DNA of 64,000 nucleotides from Serratia fonticola (GCF_006715025.1 NZ_VFMK01000001.1:3968001-4032000), one strand, 5' to 3'. Shown: positions 27,229-35,826, counted from the stretch's first letter. Numbers and translations: made by a program. The notes: generated from the letters alone by a model not told the origin.

Positions 27229-27250
27229 GGCGGAGCCGCCGTGCTCCGCC
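27229..27250 (+). terminator. Intrinsic terminator after cdd
   Basis: A perfect 8-bp stem G-G-C-G-G-A-G-C / G-C-T-C-C-G-C-C with a 6-nt loop is followed by A-A-A-T-T-T-T. It starts 7 bp after the cdd stop. Confidence 0.8.
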
Positions 27251-27422
27251 AAATTTTGCGTCATTCACTGACTCAAACGCTTTCTTTCTTCAACGCCCTG
27301 TTCGATTGTCGATATTCCCACCAAATTCATTCATCATTGACTAACAATTGCTGTACATATTTTTCGTATCTTTTAGGATCGGTGGTTTTAAAAACTATCT
27401 GATACGTTGAAGAGTAAAACTG

Positions 27423-29120
27423 ATGGAACTTGAACACGAAAGTAAACGCCCTCTCTATATCCCCTATGCGGGGCCAATCCTGTTGGAATTCCCGCTGTTG
27501 AACAAAGGCAGTGCCTTCACCGAAGAAGAGCGCAGCCAGTTCAACCTGCACGGTCTGCTGCCCGAGGCGGTGGAAACCATCGAAGAACAGGTAGAACGTG
27601 CCTATCGCCAATATCAGGACTTCAAGAACGACAACGATAAACACATCTACCTGCGTAATATTCAGGACACCAACGAAACCCTGTTTTACCGCCTGCTCGA
27701 CTCGCACCTGAGCGAAATGATGCCCATTATTTACACGCCAACCGTGGGCGAAGCCTGTGAGCACTTCTCCGATATCTACCGGCGTGCGCGCGGGTTATTT
27801 ATCTCCTACCCGAATCGTGATCGCATTGACGATATGCTGCAGAATGCCACCAAGCAGAACGTTAAAGTGATCGTGGTGACAGACGGCGAGCGCATTCTCG
27901 GGTTGGGTGATCAGGGTATCGGTGGTATGGGGATCCCGATCGGTAAACTCTCGCTGTATACCGCCTGTGGCGGGATCAGCCCGGCCTATACGCTGCCGGT
28001 GGTGCTGGACGTGGGCACCAACAATCCGCAACGCCTCAACGATCCGCTGTATATGGGCTGGCGTCACCCGCGTATTTCGGGCGATGAATATCATGCCTTT
28101 GTTGAGGAGTTCATTCAGGCGGTTAAACGCCGTTGGCCAAATGTGTTGCTGCAGTTCGAAGACTTTGCCCAGAACAACGCTACGCCACTGCTTAATCGCT
28201 ACCGTGACGAGCTATGCTGCTTCAATGACGACATTCAAGGTACCGCTGCCGTGACGCTGGGCAGCCTGATTGCCGCCAGCCGCGCCGCAGGTAGCCAGTT
28301 ACGCGATCAAACCGTGACCTTCCTGGGTGCCGGTTCTGCGGGTTGTGGCATCGCCGAGCAGATCATTGCACAGATGAAATCCGAGGGCCTGAGCGAAGAA
28401 GAAGCCCGTGCCCGTGTCTTTATGGTTGACCGCTTTGGCCTGCTGACCGACAAATTGCCGAACCTGCTCGATTTCCAGAGCAAGCTGGTGCAGAAAAGTG
28501 AAAACCTGGCGCAATGGCAGGTAGAAAGCGATGCTATCTCGCTGCTGGAAGTAGTGCGCAACGCTAAACCCACCATTCTGATCGGCGTGTCCGGCCAGCC
28601 GGGGTTGTTTACCGAAGAACTGATCCGCGAAATGCACAAGCATTGCCCACGTCCGATCGTTATGCCGCTATCCAACCCAACATCACGTGTGGAAGCCCGT
28701 CCGGAAGATATCATCAACTGGACAGAAGGTGCTGCGCTGGTCGCCACCGGCAGCCCATTCTCACCGGTAACTTATAAAGAGCAACAGTTCCCGATTGCCC
28801 AGTGCAACAACTCTTATATCTTCCCAGGAATTGGCCTTGGCGTTCTGGCTGCGGGGGCAACACGCGTGACCGATACCATGCTGATGGCCGCCAGCCGTGC
28901 ACTGGCAGACTGTTCACCGCTGGCTACCGATGGCCACGGCGCATTGCTGCCAAATATCGACGATATTCAAGGCGTGTCCAAGTGCATTGCCATGGAGGTG
29001 GGTAAGGCCGCGCAACTGCAAGGCGTCGCGGTAGTGACCTCGGAAGAAGCGCTCTCCAAAGCTATTGAACACAACTTCTGGCGCCCGCAGTACCGCAGCT
29101 ACAAACGCACCTCGTTCTAA
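27423..29120 (+). CDS. maeA: NAD-dependent malic enzyme
   Basis: 565 aa, the E. coli MaeA (SfcA) length. It oxidatively decarboxylates L-malate to pyruvate with NAD. Conserved segments are Y-I-P-Y-A-G-P near the start, I-Y-T-P-T-V-G (about 102-108), V-T-D-G-E-R-I-L-G-L-G-D-Q-G (about 142-155, active site), E-D-F-A, F-N-D-D-I-Q-G-T-A (metal-binding Asp), and the dinucleotide fold F-L-G-A-G-S-A-G-C-G. It is monocistronic between terminators. The upstream 200 bp show no operator I recognise. Confidence 0.96.
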   Translation: MELEHESKRPLYIPYAGPILLEFPLLNKGSAFTEEERSQFNLHGLLPEAVETIEEQVERAYRQYQDFKNDNDKHIYLRNIQDTNETLFYRLLDSHLSEMMPIIYTPTVGEACEHFSDIYRRARGLFISYPNRDRIDDMLQNATKQNVKVIVVTDGERILGLGDQGIGGMGIPIGKLSLYTACGGISPAYTLPVVLDVGTNNPQRLNDPLYMGWRHPRISGDEYHAFVEEFIQAVKRRWPNVLLQFEDFAQNNATPLLNRYRDELCCFNDDIQGTAAVTLGSLIAASRAAGSQLRDQTVTFLGAGSAGCGIAEQIIAQMKSEGLSEEEARARVFMVDRFGLLTDKLPNLLDFQSKLVQKSENLAQWQVESDAISLLEVVRNAKPTILIGVSGQPGLFTEELIREMHKHCPRPIVMPLSNPTSRVEARPEDIINWTEGAALVATGSPFSPVTYKEQQFPIAQCNNSYIFPGIGLGVLAAGATRVTDTMLMAASRALADCSPLATDGHGALLPNIDDIQGVSKCIAMEVGKAAQLQGVAVVTSEEALSKAIEHNFWRPQYRSYKRTSF

Positions 29121-29128
29121 ATCTGTGC

Positions 29129-29153
29129 GCGGGGTCTGGCTTGCCGACCCCGC
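29129..29153 (+). terminator. Hairpin after maeA
   Basis: A perfect 8-bp stem G-C-G-G-G-G-T-C / G-A-C-C-C-C-G-C around a 9-nt loop, 8 bp after the stop. There is no strong U-run, so termination may be partial. Confidence 0.55.
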
Positions 29154-29289
29154 TATTCTCTCTACGCAGTAAACAACTGCTGAAAAATACAGCGCCCTCC
29201 CCAAGGAACACCGAGCACCGCTTGCGTCAGCCGGACAGGTAAAGTAGCCTTGGAGCTTACTTAAGCAATCGTGCGCGCAAGGCAACAAC

Positions 29290-30039
29290 ATGTGGAAACG
29301 CCTGATAATTAGCCTGTTGATCATCATTTCGGTGTTGATGCTAGCGGCTATCGCGCTCGACCGCTGGATCAGTTGGAAAACCGCGCCTTACGTTTACGAT
29401 GAACTGCAGGAGTTGCCACACCGCCAGGTAGGCGTGGTGCTCGGCACCGCCAAATATTATCGCACCGGGGTGATAAACCAGTATTACCGTTACCGCATTC
29501 AGGGAGCGATCAACGCCTATAATAGCGGCAAGGTGAAGTACCTGCTGTTAAGCGGGGATAACGCCCAGCAGAGCTACAATGAACCCATGACCATGCGCCG
29601 CGATCTGATCGCCGCCGGGGTTGCTCCAAGCGATATCGTGCTCGACTATGCCGGGTTCCGCACTCTCGATTCCATCGTGCGTACCCGCAAGGTATTCGAC
29701 ACCAACGATTTTATTATTATCACCCAGCGTTTCCACTGCGAGCGGGCGCTGTTTATCGCCCTACATATGGGCATTCAGGCCCAGTGTTATGCGGTGCCGT
29801 CCCCCAAAGACATGATGACAGTGCGTGCCAGGGAGATTTTTGCCCGCCTTGGCGCGTTGACCGATCTGTATATTCTCAAGCGCGAGCCCCGTTTCCTTGG
29901 CCCGTTGATCCCGATCTCTTCCATACATAACGTGCCGGAAGATGCACCGGGTTATCCGGCGGTATCGCCAGAGCAGGTAGTGGAATTGGAGCATAAACTG
30001 GCGGCGGAAAAAGCAAAGACCCAGCAGAAAAAGCGCTGA
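29290..30039 (+). CDS. sanA: SanA, DUF218 envelope barrier protein
   Basis: 249 aa. One N-terminal membrane anchor (about residues 5-24) leads into a periplasmic DUF218 (SanA/YdcF/ElyC) domain with V-V-L-G-T-A-K, L-L-S-G-D-N-A and I-I-T-Q-R-F-H. In E. coli and Salmonella SanA affects envelope permeability, including vancomycin exclusion at high temperature. The C-terminal tail is lysine-rich. It follows maeA rather than cdd as in E. coli, so maeA is inserted between cdd and sanA here. Confidence 0.93.
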   Translation: MWKRLIISLLIIISVLMLAAIALDRWISWKTAPYVYDELQELPHRQVGVVLGTAKYYRTGVINQYYRYRIQGAINAYNSGKVKYLLLSGDNAQQSYNEPMTMRRDLIAAGVAPSDIVLDYAGFRTLDSIVRTRKVFDTNDFIIITQRFHCERALFIALHMGIQAQCYAVPSPKDMMTVRAREIFARLGALTDLYILKREPRFLGPLIPISSIHNVPEDAPGYPAVSPEQVVELEHKLAAEKAKTQQKKR

Positions 30040-30053
30040 GCCCTGATGCTACT

Positions 30054-30164
30054 GTGAACGGCAATTGTAAGGCCCTGCACCCACCCGCACCTACGCTCAA
30101 CGTCAACACCCGGATCTGCTAGCACTGGGCCATCTCTACATTGATGTTGATAACCGTGCTGCAC
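30054..30164. repeat. Dispersed intergenic repeat, copy 1
   Basis: It aligns with 42415-42515. Shared blocks are G-T-G-A-A-C-G-G-C-A-A-T-T-G, then A-A-C-G-T-C-A-A-C-A-C-C-C-G-G and G-G-G-C-C... T-C-T-A-C-A-T with G-A-T-A-A-C/A-C-G following. Both copies lie in the same orientation downstream of other genes. Confidence 0.6.
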
Positions 30165-30235
30165 ATTCCACGCTTGGTAAGATGAGCACGGGTGTTGAAG
30201 CCATTGAAGGCGCCGAATGCAGACGCGGCGCATAG
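30071..30235 (+). pseudogene. Possible 3' remnant of an unrecognised gene
   Basis: A plus-strand frame of 54 codons opens after a stop codon, with no start codon near its beginning, and ends 2 bp before a perfect terminator hairpin. Its peptide includes Q-H-P-D-L-L-A-L-G-H-L-Y-I-D-V-D and S-T-G-V-E-A-I-E-G-A-E, which looks protein-like. The pattern suggests the decayed tail of a lost gene with its terminator still in place. I cannot name a family. Chance remains possible at this length. Confidence 0.3.
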
Positions 30236-30237
30236 GC

Positions 30238-30261
30238 AAAAACGCCAGGGAGGGCGTTTTT
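30238..30261. terminator. Perfect bidirectional terminator in the sanA-mglC gap
   Basis: A-A-A-A-A-C-G-C-C / G-G-C-G-T-T-T-T-T with a 6-nt loop has an A-run on one side and a T-run on the other, so it can terminate either strand. The intact gene it served is missing: sanA stops 200 bp upstream. Confidence 0.75.
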
Positions 30262-30321
30262 AGGCGAGATGAACAGGGACGTGAATCGCAGCCGGCCGTG
30301 ATGCGCGGTGGCGGAGTGAGA

Positions 30322-30464
30322 CAAATCTGCCGGGAGCAGATTTGAACGCTGCTTGCAGCGGCCCCGAAGGGGCGAGGCCCAGGACGGGCCGAGTAATAGC
30401 GCGCAGCGGCCGCCTGATTTGGCGAAGGCGCGGATTGCAAAGGGTTCCGCCTTGAACCCTTTGC
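30322..30464. other. GC-rich chain of perfect hairpins, function unknown
   Basis: Five further perfect inverted repeats lie end to end: 30322-30344 (9-bp stem), 30347-30360 (5-6 bp), 30361-30373 (5 bp, G-A-A loop), 30376-30390 (5 bp) and 30437-30464 (11-bp stem). There is no coding frame I trust; the minus-strand ORF across it is rich in R, P, S and A and looks spurious. It may be a structured RNA, a REP-type cluster or a mobile element remnant. The stretch 30465-30589 shows nothing I recognise. Confidence 0.5.
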
Positions 30465-30635
30465 TCGGGCGCCGTCAGCGGGGGTCAATAAGACAACAAG
30501 AGGATAGCGGCCGAAACCTCTCGTGATTACCAGGAAATACGGAGAAAGCGGTCATAAGGGGCATCACCGTTCTCTCTGTCACATTTAACTTTGTCAGCAG
30601 TCTGAACAACCAGCATTCGCTCGCCGTTGGAGATA

Positions 30636-30748
30636 AATGACAAAGTATTTTTTAACCCGAGATACCCGGGCTTAGCGCTTCGATGGCTTACGCCACGACG
30701 CCCCCATCGCTACGTTCTCCCTAATATCTGACTTTCTCAGCAATCTGA
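30636..30748. repeat. Dispersed intergenic repeat, copy B
   Basis: Second copy of the element at 17876-18000, shorter by about ten bases because part of the middle is missing. It is itself bracketed by two related segments, 30590-30628 and 30734-30772, both reading T-C-A-G-C-A-(G/A)-T-C-T-G-A-A then C-C-A-G-C-(A/T)-T-T-C-G-C-T, so a local duplication accompanied its arrival. Confidence 0.65.
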
Positions 30749-30749
30749 A

Positions 30750-30771
30750 ACGGCCAGCTTTCGCTGGCCGT
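30750..30771 (-). terminator. Terminator hairpin of the mgl operon
   Basis: A perfect 9-bp stem A-C-G-G-C-C-A-G-C / G-C-T-G-G-C-C-G-T with a 4-nt loop, 16 bp beyond the mglC stop on the minus strand. Only two U follow, so a rho-assisted or partial terminator is possible. Confidence 0.6.
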
Positions 30772-30787
30772 TGTCATCAATAGATAC

Positions 30788-31798
30788 CTATTTTTTCTTG
30801 GCGTATTTCAATGAATCCAAGGCTACCGCGAAGATAATAATGCCGCCCTTGATAATGTACTGCCAGTAAGGGTTAACGCCGATATAGGTCAGGCCATAGT
30901 TGATGACGGTAAAGATAATGACCCCGGTCACCACCCCCAGCACCGTTCCTACCCCACCGGCGAACGACACCCCACCGACCACACAGGCGGCGATGGCATC
31001 CAGTTCATACATAAAGCCAAGGTTGTTGGTGGCACTACCGATACGGCCCGCCTCCAGCAAACCACCGAAGGCGTAAAACACACCGGACAGCGCATAAATC
31101 ATGATCAGGTTCAGCGGCACGTTAACACCAGAGACTTTCGCTGCTTCCGGGTTACCGCCGATGGCGAAAATATTCTTGCCGAAGCGGGTTTTATTCCACA
31201 GGATCCAGACAAAAATAATGGCAATAATAGCGTAGAAGGTAATATACGACAGCTTGAAGTCACCGAAGCGCAAGAACCCCTGCGCAAAGCTGGAGAATTT
31301 CGGATCAAACCCCGCCACCGGTGAAGCCCCCACGAAATCGTAATACAGCGAGTTGATGCCGTAGACGATAATCATGGTGCCCAGGGTAGTGATAAACGGC
31401 GTCACGTTGAGGTAAGCGATAATCAGGCCGTTCACCAGACCAATAACCGCACCCACAGCACAAACCAGCAGGATCACCAACGGGATCGACCAGGTTTCCA
31501 TATGCGGGAACACTTTATTGACGTTATCCATCGACTGCAACAAGGTGGCCGCAATCACCGCCGCCAACCCCACCTGACGCCCGGCGGAAAGGTCTGTCCC
31601 CTGCGTCACGATCAACCCGGCCACCCCCAGAGCAATAATAATTCGCACGGAAGATTGGGTCAGAATATTACTCAGGTTTATCAAGCTTAAAAACGTTGGA
31701 TCCTGGATAATAATAATGGCCAACAGCACCAGTAAGACCACATAAATGCCACCTTCTTTAAAATAGGTGAACAACGTTTTTTTATTCAGCGCACTCAT
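30788..31798 (-). CDS. mglC: MglC galactose/methyl-galactoside ABC permease
   Basis: 336 aa, BPD_transp_2 (ribose/RbsC) family with eight to ten membrane segments, E. coli length. Conserved stretches are Q-G-T-D-L-S-A-G-R-Q-V-G, F-I-T-T-L-G-T-M, the E-A-A-K-V-S-G-V EAA-like ATPase-contact loop near residue 225 and A-A-C-V-V-G-G-V-S-F-A-G-G. It forms the channel of the MglBAC system for D-galactose and beta-methylgalactoside. It starts 11 bp after mglA. Last gene of the operon. Confidence 0.96.
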   Translation of the reverse strand: MSALNKKTLFTYFKEGGIYVVLLVLLAIIIIQDPTFLSLINLSNILTQSSVRIIIALGVAGLIVTQGTDLSAGRQVGLAAVIAATLLQSMDNVNKVFPHMETWSIPLVILLVCAVGAVIGLVNGLIIAYLNVTPFITTLGTMIIVYGINSLYYDFVGASPVAGFDPKFSSFAQGFLRFGDFKLSYITFYAIIAIIFVWILWNKTRFGKNIFAIGGNPEAAKVSGVNVPLNLIMIYALSGVFYAFGGLLEAGRIGSATNNLGFMYELDAIAACVVGGVSFAGGVGTVLGVVTGVIIFTVINYGLTYIGVNPYWQYIIKGGIIIFAVALDSLKYAKKK

Positions 31799-31809
31799 AG
31801 TTACGTTCC

Positions 31810-33318
31810 TTAAAGATGCAAGGAGGCTAATCGCAATATTTCATTTTGCGAGGTCTGTTTGGTATTCACGATGCCCGCAACCTGACCATTACTCATCACC
31901 AATATTCTGTCGGTTATTCCCAAAAGCTCCGGCATTTCAGAAGAGATAATAATGATCCCCTTGCCCTTCTTCGCCAATTCCGTCATTAACTGATAAATTT
32001 CAAACTTGGCCCCCACGTCAATACCGCGTGTAGGCTCATCCATCATCAAGATTTCCGGCTGTGTCAGCAGCCAGCGGCCAATAATCACTTTCTGTTGGTT
32101 GCCGCCGGAAAGCGAACCGATATGGGTACGATGCCCTGGCGTTTTCACCCGCATGGCATCGATCACCCATTGGGTATCGCTTTTCATCCGGGTATTATCC
32201 AGCAATCCTATCTTGTTCTTGTAATGACGGATATTGGAGATCAGTGAGTTAAAACCAATATCCAGATAGGCGTAAATACCGGTCGAACGGCGCTCTTCCG
32301 TCACCAGCGCAAACCCATGGTTGATGGCTTCGTTAGCACTGTTATTGTGGATATTCTTGCCATGCAATTTGATGGTGCCACTCACTTTCTCGCGAATACC
32401 AAACAGCGTCTCCACGATATCGGTACGCTTGGCGCCTACCAGGCCAGCAATGCCCAGGATCTCCCCCTGATGCAAATCAAAAGAGATGTCACGAATCGAA
32501 GGCTGGCGCAGCGAAGTCAGGTTCTTCACCTCCAGTATGACTTCTCCCGGCGTATTCTGGCGATCGGGAAAGCGCTGGCTCAGTGAACGGCCGACCATCA
32601 TTGAGATAATCTTGTCCATATCCAGGCCTTCCAGCGGTTGAGTAGCAATCCACTGGCCATCACGCAAGACGGTGATTTCATCGCACAGCTGGAAAATCTC
32701 TTCCATCTTGTGCGAGATATAGACAATACCGCAGCCACGATCTTTCAGCTTGCGGATAATAGTAAACAGATGGTTGACCTCTTTCTCCGTCAGCGAAGAC
32801 GTGGGCTCATCCATAATGACAATCTTGGCGTTGTAGGAGAACGCCTTGGCAATTTCGATCATCTGCATCTGTGATACCGACAGCGTCCCCACTTTGGCTC
32901 GGGGGTCAATATCAATATCCAGTTCGTCGAATATTTCTTGCGTGTCTTTATACATTTTGTCCTGATCGACAAACAGGCCTTTGGTGGGATAACGCCCCAG
33001 CCACATGTTGTCCATCACGGTTCGTTGCAGCACCAGGTTTAATTCCTGATGTACCATGGAAACACCGTGTTCCAGCGCTTCTTTAGAGCTCTTGAAGTCA
33101 ATTTCCTGCCCCTGGAACAGAATGCTGCCTGAATCCTTTTTATAAATGCCAAACAGGCATTTTAATAACGTTGATTTCCCGGCACCGTTTTCCCCCATTA
33201 ATGCATGAATGGAGTGCGGACGTACGCGCAAGTTCACATTATCTAATGCCTTTACGCCGGGAAACGACTTATTGATGTCGGTCATTTCCAACAGCCACTC
33301 ACGAGAGTTATCGGCCAT
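31810..33318 (-). CDS. mglA: MglA ABC transporter ATPase
   Basis: 502 aa with two fused ABC domains. The first has Walker A G-E-N-G-A-G-K-S-T (about 42-50), signature L-S-V-S-Q-M-Q and Walker B I-V-I-M-D-E-P. The second has a degenerate Walker A G-L-V-G-A-K-R-T and an intact signature L-S-G-G-N-Q-Q. A degenerate second site is normal for sugar ABC ATPases of the RbsA/MglA type. It lies between mglB (130-bp gap with a hairpin) and mglC. Confidence 0.96.
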   Translation of the reverse strand: MADNSREWLLEMTDINKSFPGVKALDNVNLRVRPHSIHALMGENGAGKSTLLKCLFGIYKKDSGSILFQGQEIDFKSSKEALEHGVSMVHQELNLVLQRTVMDNMWLGRYPTKGLFVDQDKMYKDTQEIFDELDIDIDPRAKVGTLSVSQMQMIEIAKAFSYNAKIVIMDEPTSSLTEKEVNHLFTIIRKLKDRGCGIVYISHKMEEIFQLCDEITVLRDGQWIATQPLEGLDMDKIISMMVGRSLSQRFPDRQNTPGEVILEVKNLTSLRQPSIRDISFDLHQGEILGIAGLVGAKRTDIVETLFGIREKVSGTIKLHGKNIHNNSANEAINHGFALVTEERRSTGIYAYLDIGFNSLISNIRHYKNKIGLLDNTRMKSDTQWVIDAMRVKTPGHRTHIGSLSGGNQQKVIIGRWLLTQPEILMMDEPTRGIDVGAKFEIYQLMTELAKKGKGIIIISSEMPELLGITDRILVMSNGQVAGIVNTKQTSQNEILRLASLHL

Positions 33319-33406
33319 AAATAGTCCTGGCTAATTCTGGAGCCTGCTCTCCCCCTACCAGCTGCCAGCAAGCGACGGGAGATAAACGGGTTCTTATCAT
33401 CGTTTT

Positions 33407-33427
33407 CCCCGCCGATGACCGGCGGGG
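33407..33427 (-). terminator. Hairpin between mglB and mglA (expression-balancing)
   Basis: A perfect 8-bp stem C-C-C-C-G-C-C-G / C-G-G-C-G-G-G-G with a 5-nt loop, 22 bp past the mglB stop, no U-run. Such hairpins after binding-protein genes protect the upstream mRNA and lower expression of the membrane components; applied here by inference. Confidence 0.6.
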
Positions 33428-33448
33428 GTATTTATCTTGTCTTAGCGC

Positions 33449-34441
33449 TTATTTGACGAACTGAGACAGATTATCTTTATCTACGCCCACGTAAGGAATA
33501 CGCACGATTTTATCGACGATTTTGTACTGGGTACCATCAGCAGCAGGTTTGCCGGCGGCCAGGTTTTTCGCCAGTTCGAAGGTGGCTTTAGCCTGGTTGT
33601 CGGCGTCGTTCAGCACGGTACCGGCCATTGCGCCAGATTTCACCAGGGCCAACGCCTCTGGCAGTGCATCCACACCAAATACCGGAATGCTGGATTTGTT
33701 GTGTGCTTTCAACGCTTCTACCGCGCCCATTGCCATGGCATCGTTGTTGGCGATCACCACTTCAATCTTGTTGGCGTTAGGGCCAGACAGCCAGGCATCC
33801 ATCTTGTCTTTAGCCTGAGCGGTGTCCCACATTGCGGTGTCCATCTGCAGTTGCTGAGTTTTATAACCCTCATCATTCAAGGTCTTAACGACGTAGGTGG
33901 TACGCGCTTCCGCATCTGGGTGGCCTGGCTCGCCTTTGAGCAACACATACTGGATCTGACCGTCTTTGTTCAGATCCCAGGCTGGGTTGGCTTTCCAGTG
34001 TTTGGCGATCAGTTGCCCCTGAATAACGCCGGACTCTTTCGAATCAGTCCCGACGTAGTAAGCTTTGTCATAGCTGTCCAGCGCCTTGCGAGAAGGTTCT
34101 TTGTTGTAAAACACCACCGGGATATCGTTGGCACGCGCCTTGTCGATCACGACCGGAGCCGCCGCCGGGTCCACCAGGTTAATTGCCAGCGCTTTAACCC
34201 CCTTGGCGATCAGCACGTCGATCTGGTCGTTTTGCTTGGACTGGTCATTCTGCGAGTCATTCATCAGCAGGGTGACATCCGGAGAAGCCTTGGCGTCTTT
34301 TTCAATCGCTTTACGCACCACCGACATAAAGTTGTCGTCATATTTATAAATCGTAACGCCAATGCGGGTATCTGCGTGAGCGGCAGCGCCAAACATCATG
34401 CTTGCGGCCAGCGCGGCCAGGGTGAAAACCTTCTTATTCAT
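33449..34441 (-). CDS. mglB: MglB periplasmic D-galactose/D-glucose-binding protein
   Basis: 330 aa. A signal peptide of 23 residues ends A-A-H-A, giving a mature start at D-T-R-I-G-V-T. The mature protein has the family segments Y-K-Y-D-D-N-F-M, L-M-N-D-S-Q-N-D-Q and V-I-A-N-N-D-A-M-A-M-G, which carry sugar-binding Asp and Asn. It delivers galactose and glucose to MglAC and in enteric bacteria also to the chemoreceptor Trg. First gene of the operon, below CRP and Gal operator sites. Confidence 0.97.
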   Translation of the reverse strand: MNKKVFTLAALAASMMFGAAAHADTRIGVTIYKYDDNFMSVVRKAIEKDAKASPDVTLLMNDSQNDQSKQNDQIDVLIAKGVKALAINLVDPAAAPVVIDKARANDIPVVFYNKEPSRKALDSYDKAYYVGTDSKESGVIQGQLIAKHWKANPAWDLNKDGQIQYVLLKGEPGHPDAEARTTYVVKTLNDEGYKTQQLQMDTAMWDTAQAKDKMDAWLSGPNANKIEVVIANNDAMAMGAVEALKAHNKSSIPVFGVDALPEALALVKSGAMAGTVLNDADNQAKATFELAKNLAAGKPAADGTQYKIVDKIVRIPYVGVDKDNLSQFVK

Positions 34442-34658
34442 CGTCTGTCTCCGGTTTGTAGAGGGTCGTACTCGGTATACCCGCCGCCTTTCAATTTGTA
34501 GAGCACACAGGCAGGCCTGGCAGTTTCAAATGAATTCTGTCGTCCGTGGATTTTGTTATTCCTGTAATGCTGTGCCAGCGCGAGGTTAAAATATTAGGGT
34601 GGCAAGAGCCTTTGCGCCGGAAAACGCCTAGAGCATAGACGCGACAATGTTAATATTC

Positions 34659-34674
34659 TGTGAATTTTCTCACA
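34659..34674 (-). promoter_or_regulatory. CRP-binding site of the mgl promoter
   Basis: T-G-T-G-A-N6-T-C-A-C-A with no mismatch to the consensus, 218 bp upstream of mglB. It is 2 bp from a Gal operator, the arrangement expected for a cAMP-activated, GalS/GalR-repressed operon. Confidence 0.85.
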
Positions 34675-34676
34675 GA

Positions 34677-34692
34677 TTGAAAACGGTTACAC
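34677..34692 (-). promoter_or_regulatory. GalS/GalR operator of the mgl operon
   Basis: T-T-G-A-A-A-A-C-G-G-T-T-A-C-A-C matches the Gal operator G-T-G-N-A-A-N-C-G-N-T-T-N-C-A-C at all fixed positions but the first. Confidence 0.8.
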
Positions 34693-34704
34693 AACAATAA
34701 ATAT

Positions 34705-35742
34705 TCATAGAGTGACCGAAGCCTCACTTTGCCACGGTGCGACAGAGTGACGGCGTACCAACGTTGGCATGAATAAGTGAGAGCTTTGTGGCTCAAGCAG
34801 CCCTGCAGCGCCTTTCAGCGCCAACTCAGTGGCGAGCGTCGCCATGGAAACAATGGGGTAACGGATGGTGGTCAGCTTTGGGCTGGTATAACGCGCGATG
34901 GGGATATCATCGAATCCCACCAGTGAAAAATGTTGCGGTACCGTGATACCGTTTTCCTTCAGCACCGCCATGGCACCGGCCGCCATGGCGTCGTTATAGG
35001 CAAAGATCGCGCTCAGGTGCACGTTGCGCCCCAGCAGTTCAACCATTGCCGCCTCTCCGCCCTGCAAGTCCGGTGAACCGTAGGCTCGCCAGCTGTCTGG
35101 GGCAGACAAGCCCGCAGCCGCCATCGCCTGACTGTAGCCCCGCAGACGCAGTGGGCCATCTTCGATGGGATGATCGGAGCCAAGATAACCGATCCGTTGA
35201 TGGCCCTGAGAGAGCAGTAAACGCACCGCCACCTCCGCGCCAAAGACATTATCCAGACCAACACAGCGGTGCGCGTAACCTGTTACCACTCTGTTAATAA
35301 GCACCATGCCCGGCACCTGCTCCATAAAAGCGATCAATTCGGCGTCACACAGTGCTTTTGCATGAACAATCAAAGCATTACAACGCTGGCGAATCAAGAC
35401 TTCAATCGCGTGGCGCTCTTTGTCAGCCTGATGGTAACTGTTGCCGATCAACAGGTATTTGTGGTTTTGCTGCGCCACTGTGTCTACCGCTTTCACTAAC
35501 GCACCAAAGAAAGGATCGGAGACATCCATCACCACCACACCCAGCGTATCACTGCTCTGGGTGGCTAAGGCCTGCGCGTTGGCATTTGGCCGATAGCCTA
35601 ATTCCGCAACGGCCTGCAGCACCTGTTCGCGAGTCTGTTTGCTGGTCAGAGCGCTGTTGTTCAGCACTCTGGAGACCGTCGCCACGGAAACGCCTGCGCG
35701 TTTCGCTACCTCGCGAATGGTGATCGGATGAACAGAATTCAT
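34705..35742 (-). CDS. galS: GalS, LacI-family repressor of the mgl regulon
   Basis: 345 aa. The N-terminal LacI helix-turn-helix (I-R-E-V-A-K-R-A-G-V-S-V-A-T-V-S-R-V) covers about residues 8-26, and the hinge Y-R-P-N-A-N-A-Q-A-L-A is that of GalS/GalR. A periplasmic-binding-like effector domain follows (V-V-V-M-D-V-S-D-P-F-F-G-A-L). Position beside mglB and the R-P-N-A-N-A-Q hinge favour GalS over GalR. It represses mgl and itself, relieved by galactose. CRP and Gal operator sites lie about 65-100 bp upstream of the start, implying autoregulation. Confidence 0.93.
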   Translation of the reverse strand: MNSVHPITIREVAKRAGVSVATVSRVLNNSALTSKQTREQVLQAVAELGYRPNANAQALATQSSDTLGVVVMDVSDPFFGALVKAVDTVAQQNHKYLLIGNSYHQADKERHAIEVLIRQRCNALIVHAKALCDAELIAFMEQVPGMVLINRVVTGYAHRCVGLDNVFGAEVAVRLLLSQGHQRIGYLGSDHPIEDGPLRLRGYSQAMAAAGLSAPDSWRAYGSPDLQGGEAAMVELLGRNVHLSAIFAYNDAMAAGAMAVLKENGITVPQHFSLVGFDDIPIARYTSPKLTTIRYPIVSMATLATELALKGAAGLLEPQSSHLFMPTLVRRHSVAPWQSEASVTL

Positions 35743-35807
35743 GAAACGTCCTGAGGTCGGCAGAGTTGACAGTGGCGCTATCCTACTCCGTTTTACATCC
35801 TCCTCTG

Positions 35808-35823
35808 CGTGAATTACGTCACA
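35808..35823 (-). promoter_or_regulatory. CRP site upstream of galS
   Basis: C-G-T-G-A-N6-T-C-A-C-A, one mismatch from the CRP consensus, paired with the Gal operator 3 bp away as at the mgl promoter. Confidence 0.65.
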
Positions 35824-35826
35824 AGA

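Noticed and set aside
29952..30488. 178-aa minus-strand ORF over the hairpin region
   Set aside because: It overlaps the sanA 3' end, is rich in R/P/S/A as expected from GC-rich non-coding DNA, and runs through several perfect hairpins.
33701..34501. 266-aa plus-strand ORF opposite mglB
   Set aside because: Antisense shadow of mglB; it runs into the promoter region and lacks any known domain.
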